From Tetraselmis striata (taxonomy: Eukaryota > Chlorophyta > Chlorodendrophyceae > Chlorodendrales > Chlorodendraceae): DNA of 64,000 bases. Positions 11,805-23,499 of this stretch are shown one piece after another. Both the position numbers and the translations under genes were made by a program. The notes beneath the pieces were generated by a model. The model was not told the origin of the DNA, did no database searches, and was given only the letters and a program-made list of their open reading frames with translations. Position 1 is the stretch's first letter. Each line of letters opens with the position of its first letter. Where the stretch lies: positions 1 through 64,000 of the forward strand of contig VCJN01000435.1 of assembly GCA_006384855.1 (NCBI GenBank), written 5' to 3'.

Positions 11805-12540
11805 GGCGATGTCCGGCGGTAAGGGCCGTCGGTCAAGGGCGGACCGGATAGACGACACCGCCCGGCGAGTATCGGGCGGCAGGTCCACTGGCGCGATACA
11901 AGTAGCTTGTGGAGCACAGGTTTGCTGCAGCTTCGCGCGCATATGGCGAAGTCGCAACGCAACGCCTTGTGCTGCGACGAGTGCTGACGGCCTGCGCGTG
12001 CCAGTTCGCGGGTAGTGTGGGCAGCAAGTGGTCGTCCCGTAGCAGCGACCTTGCAAGTTCGAAAAAATATATTAGACATACACAAGGGACACGAAGGAAA
12101 ATGATCCTGGGGTCCTGTGATGACCCGAAATGAGCACGCTGAAACAGGGCTGAACAACAGAGAACTGCTGGCAGCGCTTCTGTGCCGGTTAGAAATCGAC
12201 GGCAACCGGCCCGGGGTGCGGGAATTCGACTGGAATTCGCATGTCGGGGTGCGGGCCGACCAGGTATCTGTCAAGTGATGGGTCCCAAAATCGACGAGGA
12301 ATAATAACGGAAATATAGAGAACACATGTTCAACATATGTCCTCACTCCTGACATAGAGTTACGTGAATTAGCTGCAAAAGGCGATCAGGAAACCACCCG
12401 AAAAGGCAACAAGAAACGTCCACTACAATTGCGCGGTGGAAGCAGCACCAGAAGAGGGCGTCCTCACTCCTGACATTATTGTCAAAAAACAGTTTCTGAC
12501 GACGCGGATGGTGTTGCCCACAGATAATAGTAGTTGTGAT
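11805..12540. other. upstream of APH-1, no gene recognised
   Basis: This should include the APH-1 promoter and 5' untranslated region. Short open frames occur but none has domain-like content. The phrase CTCACTCCTGACAT occurs twice (about 12342 and 12463), about 120 bases apart. Confidence 0.4.
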
Positions 12541-12544
12541 CTAA

Positions 12545-15500
12545 ACTAGTTTATGGCGGGGTTTCCCAAGAATTTAATTGTCCTACATGTAGTGCGACCC
12601 GTACGGTATGTTAGTGGGTTCAACTAGTTAGGTCAATACCGGTACCATCAAGTTTCAGTACGGACTGCCCCATCGCCCGCGAGCCCTGCGCTCCCGGCCG
12701 GGGAGCTACATATAGGACGGCCACCTGCAACTCCTATGCCATCTTCCAGGTCGCTCCCTTCGGCAGCGGCCTCGTGTACTTGTGTGCGTGATGGTCGCAA
12801 AGGTTGATCCATCAAGTCTCCACCGAGGTTCTTTTTCCTAGTAGTGAGTCGTCATGTCGCGTTTTACGAGTTGGACGTCACCATATGCGAGCCTTGGTTG
12901 TCGACGCCGCAGGGGACGCCAGACATCCCGCTCACCTTTGCCTTCGCGGCGGCCCGACAGAGTCGCAACCCATCCAGAACCGGACTAATCTTGGGAGGCT
13001 GCAAAGAAGATGAAATGGTTGCCTATCACCACTATGCCTCTATCGTTCTTCAGCTTGCGTTTCCCGAACGTCCGCCGGACTGCCCGCCAGTGCCAACACG
13101 ATTTCCGTGGCACCAAGCTAACTGCCGTGACAAGCATGAAGGGCGTCTCGGAGATAAAGGACTCCAGACACAAGAACTTTGTTGTGCGCCGGCCCTTGGC
13201 AAAGCTTTGCTACACCATGCAATTGCAGGAAGAGGCGAATAGTGCGGTGCTTCGTTGCCCTCGACGGCATTAGGCACATGGAGATCACTTACGAGCTTGC
13301 AAGACTCCGTGCCGCGCTCAACGTCCACAAACTCGATGTCGACAACAAAGGCATGTGGTTCAACGCCGCTTCAATGCAGACGAGAAGAAGTGCGTTTTGG
13401 ACATGTTGACAATACAATGATAGACAGTGGTGATGCATGTACGTATCTGTAGGGGCCTTTTTTGTGTATGGGGGGGGGGGGTAAGAGTAGTATGCGATTG
13501 TTGGCTACTCGTCCCGATTAGACAATGCGATTTGAGCACTGTAACAATTAGACACTTACAGTATTTGCCCTCGCACGCTTGCCCCACAATCATACGACGT
13601 CAAACGCAATGACTTGATGGGGTGGCGCGCGTCCTGACTTGGGTTCTTCCTCGCATTCCGCTCTGCGCATGCTCAATTTTGCACGTTTTGCGCGGGCAAA
13701 CAGTGAAATTGAGTGCAAACAAGGGGATTTAGTGCAATTGTGCCTCCACAACATGCATTTTGAGAATTTCGTGCAAAATGGGTCAAAAAAAGGCAACTTT
13801 TACAAGTGAATAACACAACACTTTATGTGAACGTATGTTGCTCATGCTTTACATCATCAGGCAGCGATATAGACAACCCCTCGGTAGTGTGGTTTCCCCG
13901 ACTCGCGCGCCCGGAGTTTTCCGTTTTTGCCGTGGCTTTGTAGCTGGGAAGTTTTCGGGTAGTGGCGATGCGCACGGTAAGGAATTGGAGCGGGGGGGGG
14001 GGGGGGGGGGGGAGGGGGGGAGGGGGGGGAGGGGGTTAAACCTCAACACCCGAAGTCGAGTCGCAGTACATGCCTTCGTAGGCTCCCGCGGTGAAGCACC
14101 CTCTCGCAATAGTCAACTCTTGAGGTTAGGTCAGGTGGAAGCGCTCGGCACCATGGCCGGTGGTCATCACGGTTGTCAACGACGACAACTACGCCTACCG
14201 CAACAAATCGGCGCGGACGGAGGAGGACGTACGTGTCGTCGGGACAGCCACTCGCTGTCGCGCAAGACACTTCATTCAACCCGGTCCAAATGTCCTCGCA
14301 GCAGGGCATCATGGCATCAACTGTCGTTACACGTTGTGATTTTTTTAACTACCCCCGTAAGTGGTCCGTTACGGGGATGGCGCCGCTCATGCGCCGGTGT
14401 TTTGAGAGAGCTCGTTGCCCTCGCCTTGTCCGTGTTGCAGCAACGTTTAATGTTGTCGAATTGGGAGGTGTTTGCGCGGCTCGTTCCGGCGCGTCTCCGA
14501 CGCATCATACTACCGCAACGTCGTCGTCACAAGAACCACGACAATCTGCAACTGCAGCCCGCCGGGGGGCAACTCTACCATCTGGCGTGCTCGACGTCTC
14601 ATGGTGACCGTAACTACCTGCCCGACGCCGGGTTTGGAACCTCGGTGACCGTCGCTGGTGCAGCAGCAGCGGCCGCCTCATCGTCACCCTCGCCCCGACA
14701 TCACTGGTACTAGAGCCTCTACGCCGGCCAACCCCTTTAGTACGTCACGACATGTCATCTTTGACAACACGAGCTGCCCGCCCCGGCGAAACTCCGCCAC
14801 TTAACGCGACTTGTGCATTTCGTGGCGTCATCCCATGCATGCGACTTGTGAGGTGGTCGGCAGCCGTCGCCGGTGCAGCAGGGGCGGCCGCCTCACCGCA
14901 CTCCGCGAAGGCAAACCTGCGCCAACAACGTACCGAGTCGGCGGGCCTTCTACGACGTCGCCGACAATCGACCCCGACACACCGAACCGGTACGACACTA
15001 TGACCACACTGGGACCCACGTGCCCGCGCCCCGGAGCGTTGTGTGTTTCAAGGCGCCGCTCATGCCAGGCGGCGAGACGACCGCCGATGGTGATGGTAAC
15101 GGCCTTGCACTGCTGTCATCGCAACCCCGCTGTCCACCCCTCGTATTGTACATCGCCAGTGCAGGTACATAGTTACCTTCGCGTCGCGTACAACGTACCG
15201 TACTTCACCTGAATGCACGCGGCGCACTCGTGCGCCCGTGCGCGCAGCTCGTACTCGTCCTAATGGTACATGAGCCGCGGCTTTGCTGGGCACTCGTCGC
15301 CAACTTCACCGTTCCGACTGGCCTACGGTTCCGGTTCGTGCCGCACGCCGCCACGGCGTGCGGCAAATGCTGTTGGGCGCCGTCAAGAGACGGCGCCTTG
15401 ATTTCGGGACACGTCCGGCCTATGTCGCGCCAGCGTTATAAGCTCGTACCCGTACCACAAAAAACTAATCACTTATCGTCTAATCTAGTAATATCTGCAG

Positions 15501-15660
15501 GTGCTGCTGCATATCGCAGCAGATAGACATGAATGATCACATAATCCTAATTAGTATACTGCATCTAAACAGCGTTATCCATGCGCTTAAGACAGCCACC
15601 AACAGCTCGTCTGCCATCTTCCAGCTGGCTTCCTTCGGCAGCGCCCTCCCCTTTCCGCCT
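12545..15660 (+). mobile_element. repeat family R1, copy A, interrupted by a ~0.98 kb insertion
   Basis: The left part (12545-12857) matches 21132-21435 of copy B. The internal part (about 13840-15460) matches 21438-23040 of copy B. A partial right terminal repeat follows at about 15590-15660, having lost about 140 bases. Between 12858 and about 13840 is a stretch absent from copy B, so copy A was split by an insertion. One internal frame (13835-14713) stays open and is partly conserved with the long frame of copy B, but I recognise no domain. Copy A is clearly the older, more diverged copy. Confidence 0.75.
12858..13840 (+). mobile_element. ~0.98 kb insertion in R1 copy A, unknown type
   Basis: Its edges are defined by comparison with copy B, where the flanks are contiguous near 21432-21440. 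Two partly open plus-strand frames look more protein-like than their surroundings (12844-13242 with YELDVTICEPWLSTPQ; 13010-13273 with KLTAVTSMKGVSEIKD). They overlap in different frames, as a frameshifted coding remnant would. I could not assign a transposase or polymerase family, and saw no clear terminal inverted repeats or target duplication. Confidence 0.5.
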
Positions 15661-16604
15661 CCGCCCTGTGGGCTCCTCCTCCGACCCCCCCCCCCCCCTT
15701 TCGCTAATAAGCCTTCCTAGCCATAAATGGCGCTTCTTGAATTCTTCCGCGTGAGAAAACATCCTCCGCACGTTTTTTGGCAAAACAAATCTCAATTGCA
15801 AATTTGAAATTGTATGACAAACCTGTTTCTCCACAGGGTATGCGAAGTGCAATTTCACCGCCAACGCGGGCAATACACGTACGATGTATTGCGATCTTGC
15901 TACTGCGGCATTAATAATTGCTCTTACTCGCAAAGTGCAAAAAAAATCGCAACTGCAAATTAAAATGGTACCCGACGTTGCATTCGTCACTCTTCGCTCC
16001 AAATTACATGCACCTGCAAATACTGCATCATGTCAAATTGCCCAGTATGTCCACTGTTGAGAGACGTGGTCGCACGTTCGGTCAGATCAATTCGGGAACT
16101 GGTATTTCCAAGAAATACTTCAATTTTCCGCGCACGCAAAATTGTCGAAACAAGAATTAATACGACTGAAAGGTCAAAGAATGCCATTTCTGCATGCCTT
16201 TCACCCTACACTCAATGCCCAACACAAAGGCATTGAGTAATTTGGCACATGGCATTTGCCCATGGTCTTTGCACTATGACCACATAAAATATCCGTGAAT
16301 TGAGTATATTTAAAATGAAAGAAGCGGGAGGGAGCGCACGGCGAGTAGACGTACGCTACGCTCCCGTTCCTGGTGCCGTGCCTTCGCAGCTCATGTGGAG
16401 GCCGATGCACATGCCTCTCAAGCGTGGACAGAGTGGCGATATGGGCTGGCTTTCGGTCAACGTTGGATTTTTTGCTTGGCGCAATGCCGGAAACAAGCCA
16501 GTCTAGGCTTCAACTTTGGTCACCTTTCGTTAGCTTTGGATCAACTTCGGCTTTTTAGCTTGGCCATGTTCCATAGCAAGCCAGTTCAGGCTTCGGAGTG
16601 CAGT

Positions 16605-16649
<45 letters not shown>

Positions 16650-18089
16650 ATTGCAAACCGCGTTCAATAATGCGGGACAATTGGGTGCGCGACGTCCATG
16701 TGTTGCGGCCTTTTCACCCGGGCGAAGAATAAGGTGCACAACAGATCGATTTCACCGGGCTAAAATGGCAAGACTACTAATACAACATACTGCGTGCCTT
16801 TCCCAAGGGCAAACACAGCTAAGGGCGATTCACTAGGACTTTCCGGTGACTATGTCACACATAGCAGCCCCAAGGCAATCCCGGCCTTTCAGCCCAAGTC
16901 AAAATGTCAACTAAATTATCTGAAGTTTACACCGATGTCCAAGTCCACCTTGGTCAGCCGAGTCACTCTCACTATCAGCACCGAGAGCGGAGTGACTTTT
17001 GCACCTTGCGATTGGTTGCGGGCGCAGCCATCGCACTTGCGGTTGCGCTAGAGCGGATCATGCGCATAGCATGTTGTGGGTCTCGGACTGGACCATGTTG
17101 CTAGCAAGATTCGGTGACGGAGTCGGTGAGGGATTGGCGACTACGGGTACCGGTAGCGACTTTCCAAACGCGAGGCGCGGACTGGGGCGGGAGGCGTTTG
17201 GATTATCCCGTGTAGGCTCCCGCCACGGCCGGTGGCGACATCCCCACGCGCGTGCTCTTCGGATATTGTCTAGGGAACTCAAATTGATATTTGTATAGTA
17301 TAGGACCGATTTGACCCGGCTATGTGCGCACCGTAATTTTGCTATTTGCACATGTAGGTGCAGATAGCGCCGTATAGGACGGTAGTGGTAAAAGCGGATT
17401 GGTAATGGTATTGGTGTGGATTACATGGATGCCCATCCTCACGCCGCGGGCGAGGCCTCGATGAGCCCAGCACGCGCGCTGGGCGAAGGGGTGCCGGCCG
17501 GGTGGTGGTGAAGCATGCCAACTGCCCGCCGATCCTCGGGCTTCGAGAAGTAGGGGTCGACGAACAGGACGACCGCGATGACGGCAGGCAGCCGGCGCCG
17601 GGCTGCGGCCCACGGCGCGCCATCGCAGGCGAGAAAGCCGCCGTCGGCACCATCGTGCAAGCTGTGATGTGCCTGGGTGGGCCGCTACTGGACGTTATGT
17701 GCGCAGAAGGGGCAGAGCGATGTGGGCGCTGGGTGAAACCAGGAGAAGACTGATGCCTGGCCTGTAGTCGCCAATCGTACAGGCCAGAGAGGTACTGGTA
17801 GTCCGTTATGAATATGATGGGGTTTATTACACGGGGAAGAGTCGGAGTTGATACGGGGCGGAGTTGGGGAAGAGTCTGCGCTGAAAGTCCGCAGCATACC
17901 ATGCTGCGCAGGTGGGTTCTACCGACGAAGGCGACGATGCGGAGCGGCGGAGGACGAGGTTGTGATGCGACAAATCGATGTCTGCCACTTGTCGGTCAGA
18001 GATCTTATTTATCATGCCAACTAGGCAAATTTAATGCCAGCAAGCAGGCGGCGCAGGTGCGAGTACAATAATTTGTACGAGTTACATGC
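15661..18089. other. intergenic, no gene recognised
   Basis: AT-richer, with many short frames and no recognisable domain. It includes a CA microsatellite (16607-16649) and a short hairpin at 16208-16238 whose arms are ACTCAATGCC and GGCATTGAGT. I see no member of the repeat families named elsewhere. Confidence 0.45.
16607..16649. repeat. (CA)n microsatellite
   Basis: About 21 AC units without interruption, in non-coding sequence. Confidence 0.95.
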
Positions 18090-18575
18090 CCGCACTGTGG
18101 CAACGGGTTTGACGCATGACGCATCGACATGTACACCCCAAATTTTAGTACGGGCTAACGCTACCGACGATTCGTAACGCGCCCACACCGATATGCCTTT
18201 GCTAGTTTAGCGGCATCGCGCGCTGCTAGTGACCTCCACTCAAGTGGAAGGTGCACCCCCTGAGGTAGCCCTACGTTCGCCCTAGCTAGTCGATCTAACC
18301 ACCGCGCAGTCCCCGACGTCCACGTGTTGGGGCGCGCCCGACTTGGCTGATCTACTAAATGGGTTATACATGTTTTCAAGTCGAATGCTTTAAGGAACGC
18401 CCGAGCCCGTGCCGCAGCGGCCGTAGCCTCTATGGGCGCAATATCCAATCACCGCATCATCGGTGCAGTGGCCACCCCATGGGAGCTTTTACCCACCCCG
18501 AGAAGGCACCGCAAGCACTAGTTGAGCGAGTTCGGTTTGTAAATTAATATTTGCACCGCTAGTTCTATCCATTCC
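18090..18575 (-). mobile_element. internal LINE fragment, truncated at both ends
   Basis: The minus strand encodes a piece of the post-RT part of the same LINE family (MDIAPIEATAAAARARAF, LVDQPSRARPNTWTSG, LPLEWRSLAARDAAKL). It aligns to about 30040-30515 and to 26560-27030. Frame breaks and substitutions show that it is old. It lacks the 3' tail that the other short copies keep, so it is a leftover of a larger insertion rather than a simple 5'-truncated one. Confidence 0.85.
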
Positions 18576-18846
18576 TCGCTAATTTATTTTGCACTTTCCT
18601 CGCACACCACATCACCTCGATACTCGCCGGCGGTCCAGCGTGTAATTACTTGGCATGTAAAAGACACCAGTGCCCTTGCCAGAATGATCCGGGCGGGGTG
18701 GCGAAGGGGGGCGAAGCGAGAGCGAAAAAGTGGCGAATATCGGCGCAGTTAGTATTATTATGGCAGCAGACGATCGACGGAGAGCGGATTAAATCGCACG
18801 ATGCACTGATCGGTACCAGTAGTCCAGTTTACTACGTGCGGACGGC

Positions 18847-20736
18847 GTGCAACAGAGCGCACCTCTGGCCACAACTTCCTTTTGCGTCGCGATTCACCCC
18901 GAGGTGCAGCAGTGTGATACCACGTTGGAGGTCAATGACGGGGCGGCGCGCTTCAACGCCGACGATGGATTTTTGGTGGGCCTTCCGGAGCACGTTTGGC
19001 CGGCTCTTCACGCCTTCCGCACGTCCATCAAGGCGTCCGTGGGGCTTGAGGTGCGCTTCGACAAGATGCAGGCGTACATCGCAGACATGGAGGCCGCGCC
19101 GCGTGAGGCTCCGGCCGACATCGAGTGGCCCGAGCTAGATGCCCATCACGGCATCGCGGTCCTCAACGTGCCGCTCGGATCGCCAGAGTATGTGCATGCG
19201 TACATGCGCGGCAAGGCGGAGGAGCTACGAGAGGAGGTGGACGCTAGCCTGAGCAAGCTTCTGTCTGCCAAGCCCAGCCGTCGGTACACCCACGCCTTGC
19301 ATCACCACGCATGGGCCTTGCTCAAGCATTGCATGCAACACAAGGCGGGGTATTGGCTCCGCAATTGTCTTCTGTCCGAGGTGGAGGCCTTTGCGGAGGC
19401 GGTGGATGCCACCATCCTCGCGGCGGTCGAACGGGTGCTAGGGGTCTCTTTTGATCCCTCCACGTACGGCACCGACACCAATCCGGTGGTCACCGATTTC
19501 TTGGCGGAGCTTTTGCACGACCCCGACCCCATGACAGCGGAGGTGGCTACCTTGAGCGAGGATGCAGTAGCCAGGGCGCGCAGCAGGCTTCACCTCCCCA
19601 CTCGGTTGAAGGGAGCTGGCATCCGCCGCATGGCTACCGTTCGCGATGCCGCCTTCATCGGCTGCATGAATGCCATCCTCCCAAGGTTCCTGACTAGGAA
19701 CTCCGGCACCAACACCCCCACCCCTGGTTTCTTCGACCCACAGCTCGGGTCCGTACTTGGCCGAGGCAGCTTCAACGCAACTTCTTCCGCCCGCCAGTAT
19801 GACCACTTCCTCAACGATGCTTATGGGTCGGACAGCTACGCCGCGGAGATGCGCGAGGCGTGGGGCCGCCTCCAATCGGCTACTGGTGGCCATCTCGGCG
19901 ACGCAGATGCGCGCCAGATGGAGCGGGAAGTGGAGGCTGCGTCGGGCTCGCAAAAGGAGCTGACGGCATTTCTAGACCATGCCAACAACTCTCGGCTTCG
20001 AAATGAGGTGTGCGCTCTCCCTGCCACATGTAGGGAACGGATCTTGTTCAACCAGCTCGACGCGGCGTCAGGCATGTGGACAGTGGCCATCCCCACCGCG
20101 AAGACAGCCATGACTCCGCATGAGCTGCGGGAGGTCGCTGCCGGGTACTTCCTTCTGCCTAGCCCGTGCCTGGCCCCGGTGGTTGGGAGCCAGATCATTC
20201 TGCCCTCGACGGAGCACAACCCCGTCACTGTTGACCTATACGGCGACGCGCTCATGAACCTCTCGGCGCCTGGAGACGCTCACTGGCGTGTACAGCACGA
20301 CGCTATCGCAGATGCCTTCCGCGATCCATGTGTTCACGACCTAGGTATCGCGGTACGGCGGGAGGTGGATGACTTGTTCCAGCAGGCAGTGCCTCTCGGC
20401 AACACCGTATCCAGGGATGAACTCAAGGACCTAGTGCCGGACGCAGAGCTCTCCCTTCCGGCGTTCAACGTCGTGACCGGGAGTTATGATCCCCGGAGCT
20501 TGAAGTCCACGCTGCTGGAGTTCAAGACTATGCGGTACGGGGTCAAGTACACTGCAGTGCCCCGGGCCACGGCTGTGGATCGGTTTGAGCGCTCCATGTT
20601 GGGCGACATACAACGGGAATTGGCTGCGCTGGATGCGGCGTGGCACAACACGGAGCCCGGACAGAAGGGTCCTCTTCGAGACATCTTGGATAATTATGTC
20701 GGAGTACACGGGCATGGTCTTCGGCACAGTGGGTGA
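18847..20736 (+). pseudogene. RT-endonuclease polyprotein remnant
   Basis: This is the long open part of the retroelement described at 18847-21068. It would be catalytically incomplete: the fingers and first Asp motif of the RT are absent. Roughly, residues 1-60 cover the end of the RT palm, 60-330 the post-RT region, and 500-620 the nuclease-like region. The true protein continued beyond 20736 in another frame. It is not a host gene; no introns or transit sequence are visible. Base composition is like the nearby genes, so the element is well adapted to this genome. Confidence 0.7.
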
Positions 20737-21068
20737 GGTGAGCAAGGGGGTGCACCGCACAGTGCGTGGTATCGCATGCTTGGCTGCGGATCGGGGTGCC
20801 CTCTCATCGCGGGCACTCGGTGCATCTCCCGGGCTCATCAGGAGGCCTTGCTCGCAAGAGATTTCCTCGGGGTCCTGAGCTTGGTGGCCGCTCTCGAGCG
20901 CGCACGCTGCCTCATCAGACGGCGCAGATTCGTCTGCCATCCCGTTGCTGAAGCTGCACAGCACGTCCGAGGATCACCCACACACACACGTGCACGCGTG
21001 GCCCGGACACTTAACCGTGTGCGCATCACTCATCCATCCCGCCTTATGCGGGATGCGGGCCGCTTTTA
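18847..21068 (+). mobile_element. retroelement: RT C-terminal half plus restriction-like endonuclease, 5'-truncated
   Basis: A 629-codon frame (18847-20736) opens inside a reverse transcriptase. LQQSAPLATTSFCVAIHP is the region before the catalytic site and FNADDGFLVG holds the catalytic Asp pair. A thumb-like and connection region follows. The C-terminal part (HDAIADAF, then TLLEFKTMRYGVKYT) has the E-x-K arrangement of restriction-like (PD-(D/E)xK) nucleases found in some non-LTR elements. The frame breaks near 20690 and continues in other frames (VFGTVGEVSKGV, then AHQEALLARDFLGVL), so the copy is dead. The 3' end carries two small hairpins (about 21032-21075: CCCGCC/GGGCGG-type arms). A second copy of that 3' end is at about 27905-27980. 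The 5' part of the RT is missing. Confidence 0.7.
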
Positions 21069-21131
21069 GGCGGCTTGCTATGTTGATTTTATAATTCTGG
21101 GGAACTGCCCTTTTTGTAATTCACACCAGTA

Positions 21132-23438
21132 TGATATAAACGTGTTTATGGGGTTTCCTAACGGACTATAGCTGTCCTAGTGCGACCCGTACGGTCTGTA
21201 GTGGTTTCAAGCCGTTACCATCGGGTTTTGGTACGGGCTACCCCATCGCCCGCGAGCCCTGCGCTCCCGGCCGGGGAGCTACTTAGGACAGCCACCAGCA
21301 GCTCGTCTGCCATATTCCAGCTCGCTGCCTTCGGCAGCGGCTTCGCATACTTGTGCGCGCGAGGGTCACTGAGGCTGAACAAGTCCGCGCCGAGGTTCAT
21401 CCACCCGGTAGTGAGTCGTCGTGCCGCGCACATGCGTTACAACATCAGGCAGCGACAGACAGCCCCTCGGTAGTGTGGTTTTCCCTACTCTTGCGCCCGA
21501 GGTCGTTTTCCGTTTTTGCCCTGGCTTTGAAGCTGGGACGTTTTCGGATGGCGATGCGCACGGCAAGGAATTGGAGATGGGGGGTCCCCGTTGGGGGGGT
21601 TTAAACCTCAACACCCGAAGTCGAGTCGCAATACAGGTCTTCGGGGCTCCCGCAGTGGAGCGCCCTCTCGCGGTAGTCAACTCTTGAGGTTTAGGTGAGG
21701 TGGACGCGCTCGGCACCATGGCCGCTGCTCGTCACGGTTGTCAACGACGACAACTACGCCCACCGCAACAAATCGGCGCGGACGGAGGAGGACGTCCGTG
21801 TCGTCGGGGCGACCACTTGTTGTCCCGCAAGACACTGCAACCCAGTCCCCGTGTCCTCGCAGCAGGGCGCCGTGGCATCAACGGTCGTTACATGCTGTGG
21901 TTTTCCGGAACTACTCGCGTAATTGGCATGTTACATGGGTGGCGCCGCTCATGCGCCGGTGTTTTGAGAGGGCTCGTTGCCCTCGCCCCAATGAAGCTTC
22001 AGCAACGTTTGCTGTGGTCGCAGTGGGAGGCGTTTGTGCGGCCCGTGCCGATGCGTCTCCGACGTCTCCTACTCCAACGTCGTCGTCACAAGGACCACGA
22101 CAACCTGCAGCAGCCCGCCGGGGGGCAGCTCTACCACCTGGCGTGCCTGGCGTCTCGTGGTGTACGTAACTACCCTTGGCCAAGTCTGGGTTTGGGACTT
22201 CGGCGGCCGTCGCTGGTGCAGCAGCAGCGGCCGCCTCGTCGTCACCCTCGCCCCGACATCATTGGCATCGTTACGGGCCGGCATAGGTTACAAGGGCCTC
22301 TACGCCGGCCAACCCGCTTCCAACGTCACGGCAACGCATCTGTGACAACACGAGCTGCCCGCCGGGGGACAGCTCCGCCACCTAACGCGACTTGTGCGTT
22401 TCGTGGCATCATCCTAAGCCTGCGCTTTGTGGGTTGGTCAGCAGCCGTCGCTGGTGCAGCAACGGCGATCGGCTCACCGCTCTCCGCGAAGAAAGACCCA
22501 CGACGACAGCTAACCGAGTCGGCGGGTCTTCTGCGACGTCGCCGACAACCGACCCCGGCACACCTGAACCGGTACGGCACGACCACACAGGGTCCCACAT
22601 ACCCGCGCCCTCAGCGTTGTGCGTTTCACCCGCCGCTCTTCGCGCAAGGGGGCGAAACAACCACCGCTGGTGATGACAGCAGCAGTACATCGCTGTCATC
22701 GCGAGTTGTTGCGTGTCCACCCCTCGTAACGTGCATCGCCAGTACCGGTACAGGGTACGAGTTACCATCGCGTCGGGTACAGTGCACCAATACTTCACCT
22801 GACTGTACTCGGCGCGCTCGCGCGCTCGTGCGCGCAGCTGTACTCGTCCTACTCATGCATGTGCCGCTACTTTGCTGGGCGCTCGTCGCCAACTTGGGCT
22901 TTGCTACCCCTGCTGCTTCTACTGGCCTGCAGTTCCGGCTCGTGCCGCACGCCACCATGGCGCGCAACCAATGCTATAGGGCGCCGTCGGGAGACGGCGC
23001 CTTAATTCCGCGACACGTCCGGCCTATGTCATGCCAGCGTCAACATCTCCCGCCCGCGCGCGTCTGATGCGCCTGCGCCTCGATCGAGGTCCTCTTGGCG
23101 CGAGACCCCTCTACAACTCAAGACATCTTCCGCCTTCGTCTGGTCGGCACGCCTGCCGACTGCCCACGCTCGCAGTCGTAAACGAACCGCGTGTAAACTG
23201 GCAAAACCAGACTCGAATGCATGATTGAAATGATCTAAACGTGTTTATGGGGTTTCCTAACGGACTATAGCTGTCCTAGTGCGACCCGTACGGTCTGTAG
23301 TGGTTTCAAGCCGTTACCATCGGGTTTTGGTACGGGCTACTCCATCGCCCGCGAGCCCTGCGCTCCCGGCCGGGGAGCTACTTAGGACAGCCACCAGCAG
23401 CTCGTCTGCCATATTCCAGCTCGCTGCCTTCGGCAGCG
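21132..23438 (+). mobile_element. repeat family R1, copy B, with 208-bp terminal direct repeats
   Basis: The ends 21132-21339 and 23231-23438 are direct repeats of 208 bases that differ at about two or three positions by eye. Both begin TGAT(A/C)TAAACGTG and contain CGAGCCCTGCGCTCCCGG and CTCGTCTGCCATATTCC. Direct ends around a ~1.9 kb body suggest a non-autonomous LTR-type element. However, I see neither a primer binding site after the left end nor a purine tract before the right end. The body has a 455-codon frame (21700-23067), rich in Arg and Pro, with no recognised domain. Inside it, two stretches about 240 bases apart resemble each other (GTCGCTGGTGCAGCA words at 22208 and 22448). Confidence 0.7.
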
Positions 23439-23498
23439 CCCTCCCGTTTTCCGCCTCCGCCCTTTTTGGCAAAACCAGACTCGAATGCATGATTGAAA
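23199..23498. repeat. 32-bp repeat flanking the right terminal repeat of R1 copy B
   Basis: The 32 bases at 23199-23230 and 23467-23498 are identical (core AAAACCAGACTCGAATGC). They flank the right terminal repeat on both sides. The left terminal repeat has no such flank. This suggests that the right terminal repeat arrived, or was duplicated, together with one 32-bp unit. Confidence 0.8.
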
Positions 23499-23499
23499 C

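Noticed and set aside
18650-19138. 162-codon frame overlapping the RT-endonuclease element
   Set aside because: It is a shadow of the long element frame; it has no domain and loses openness where the real frame continues.
21132-23438. Naming R1 copy B a Copia or Gypsy LTR retrotransposon
   Set aside because: No gag, protease, RT or integrase motif, no primer site and no purine tract.
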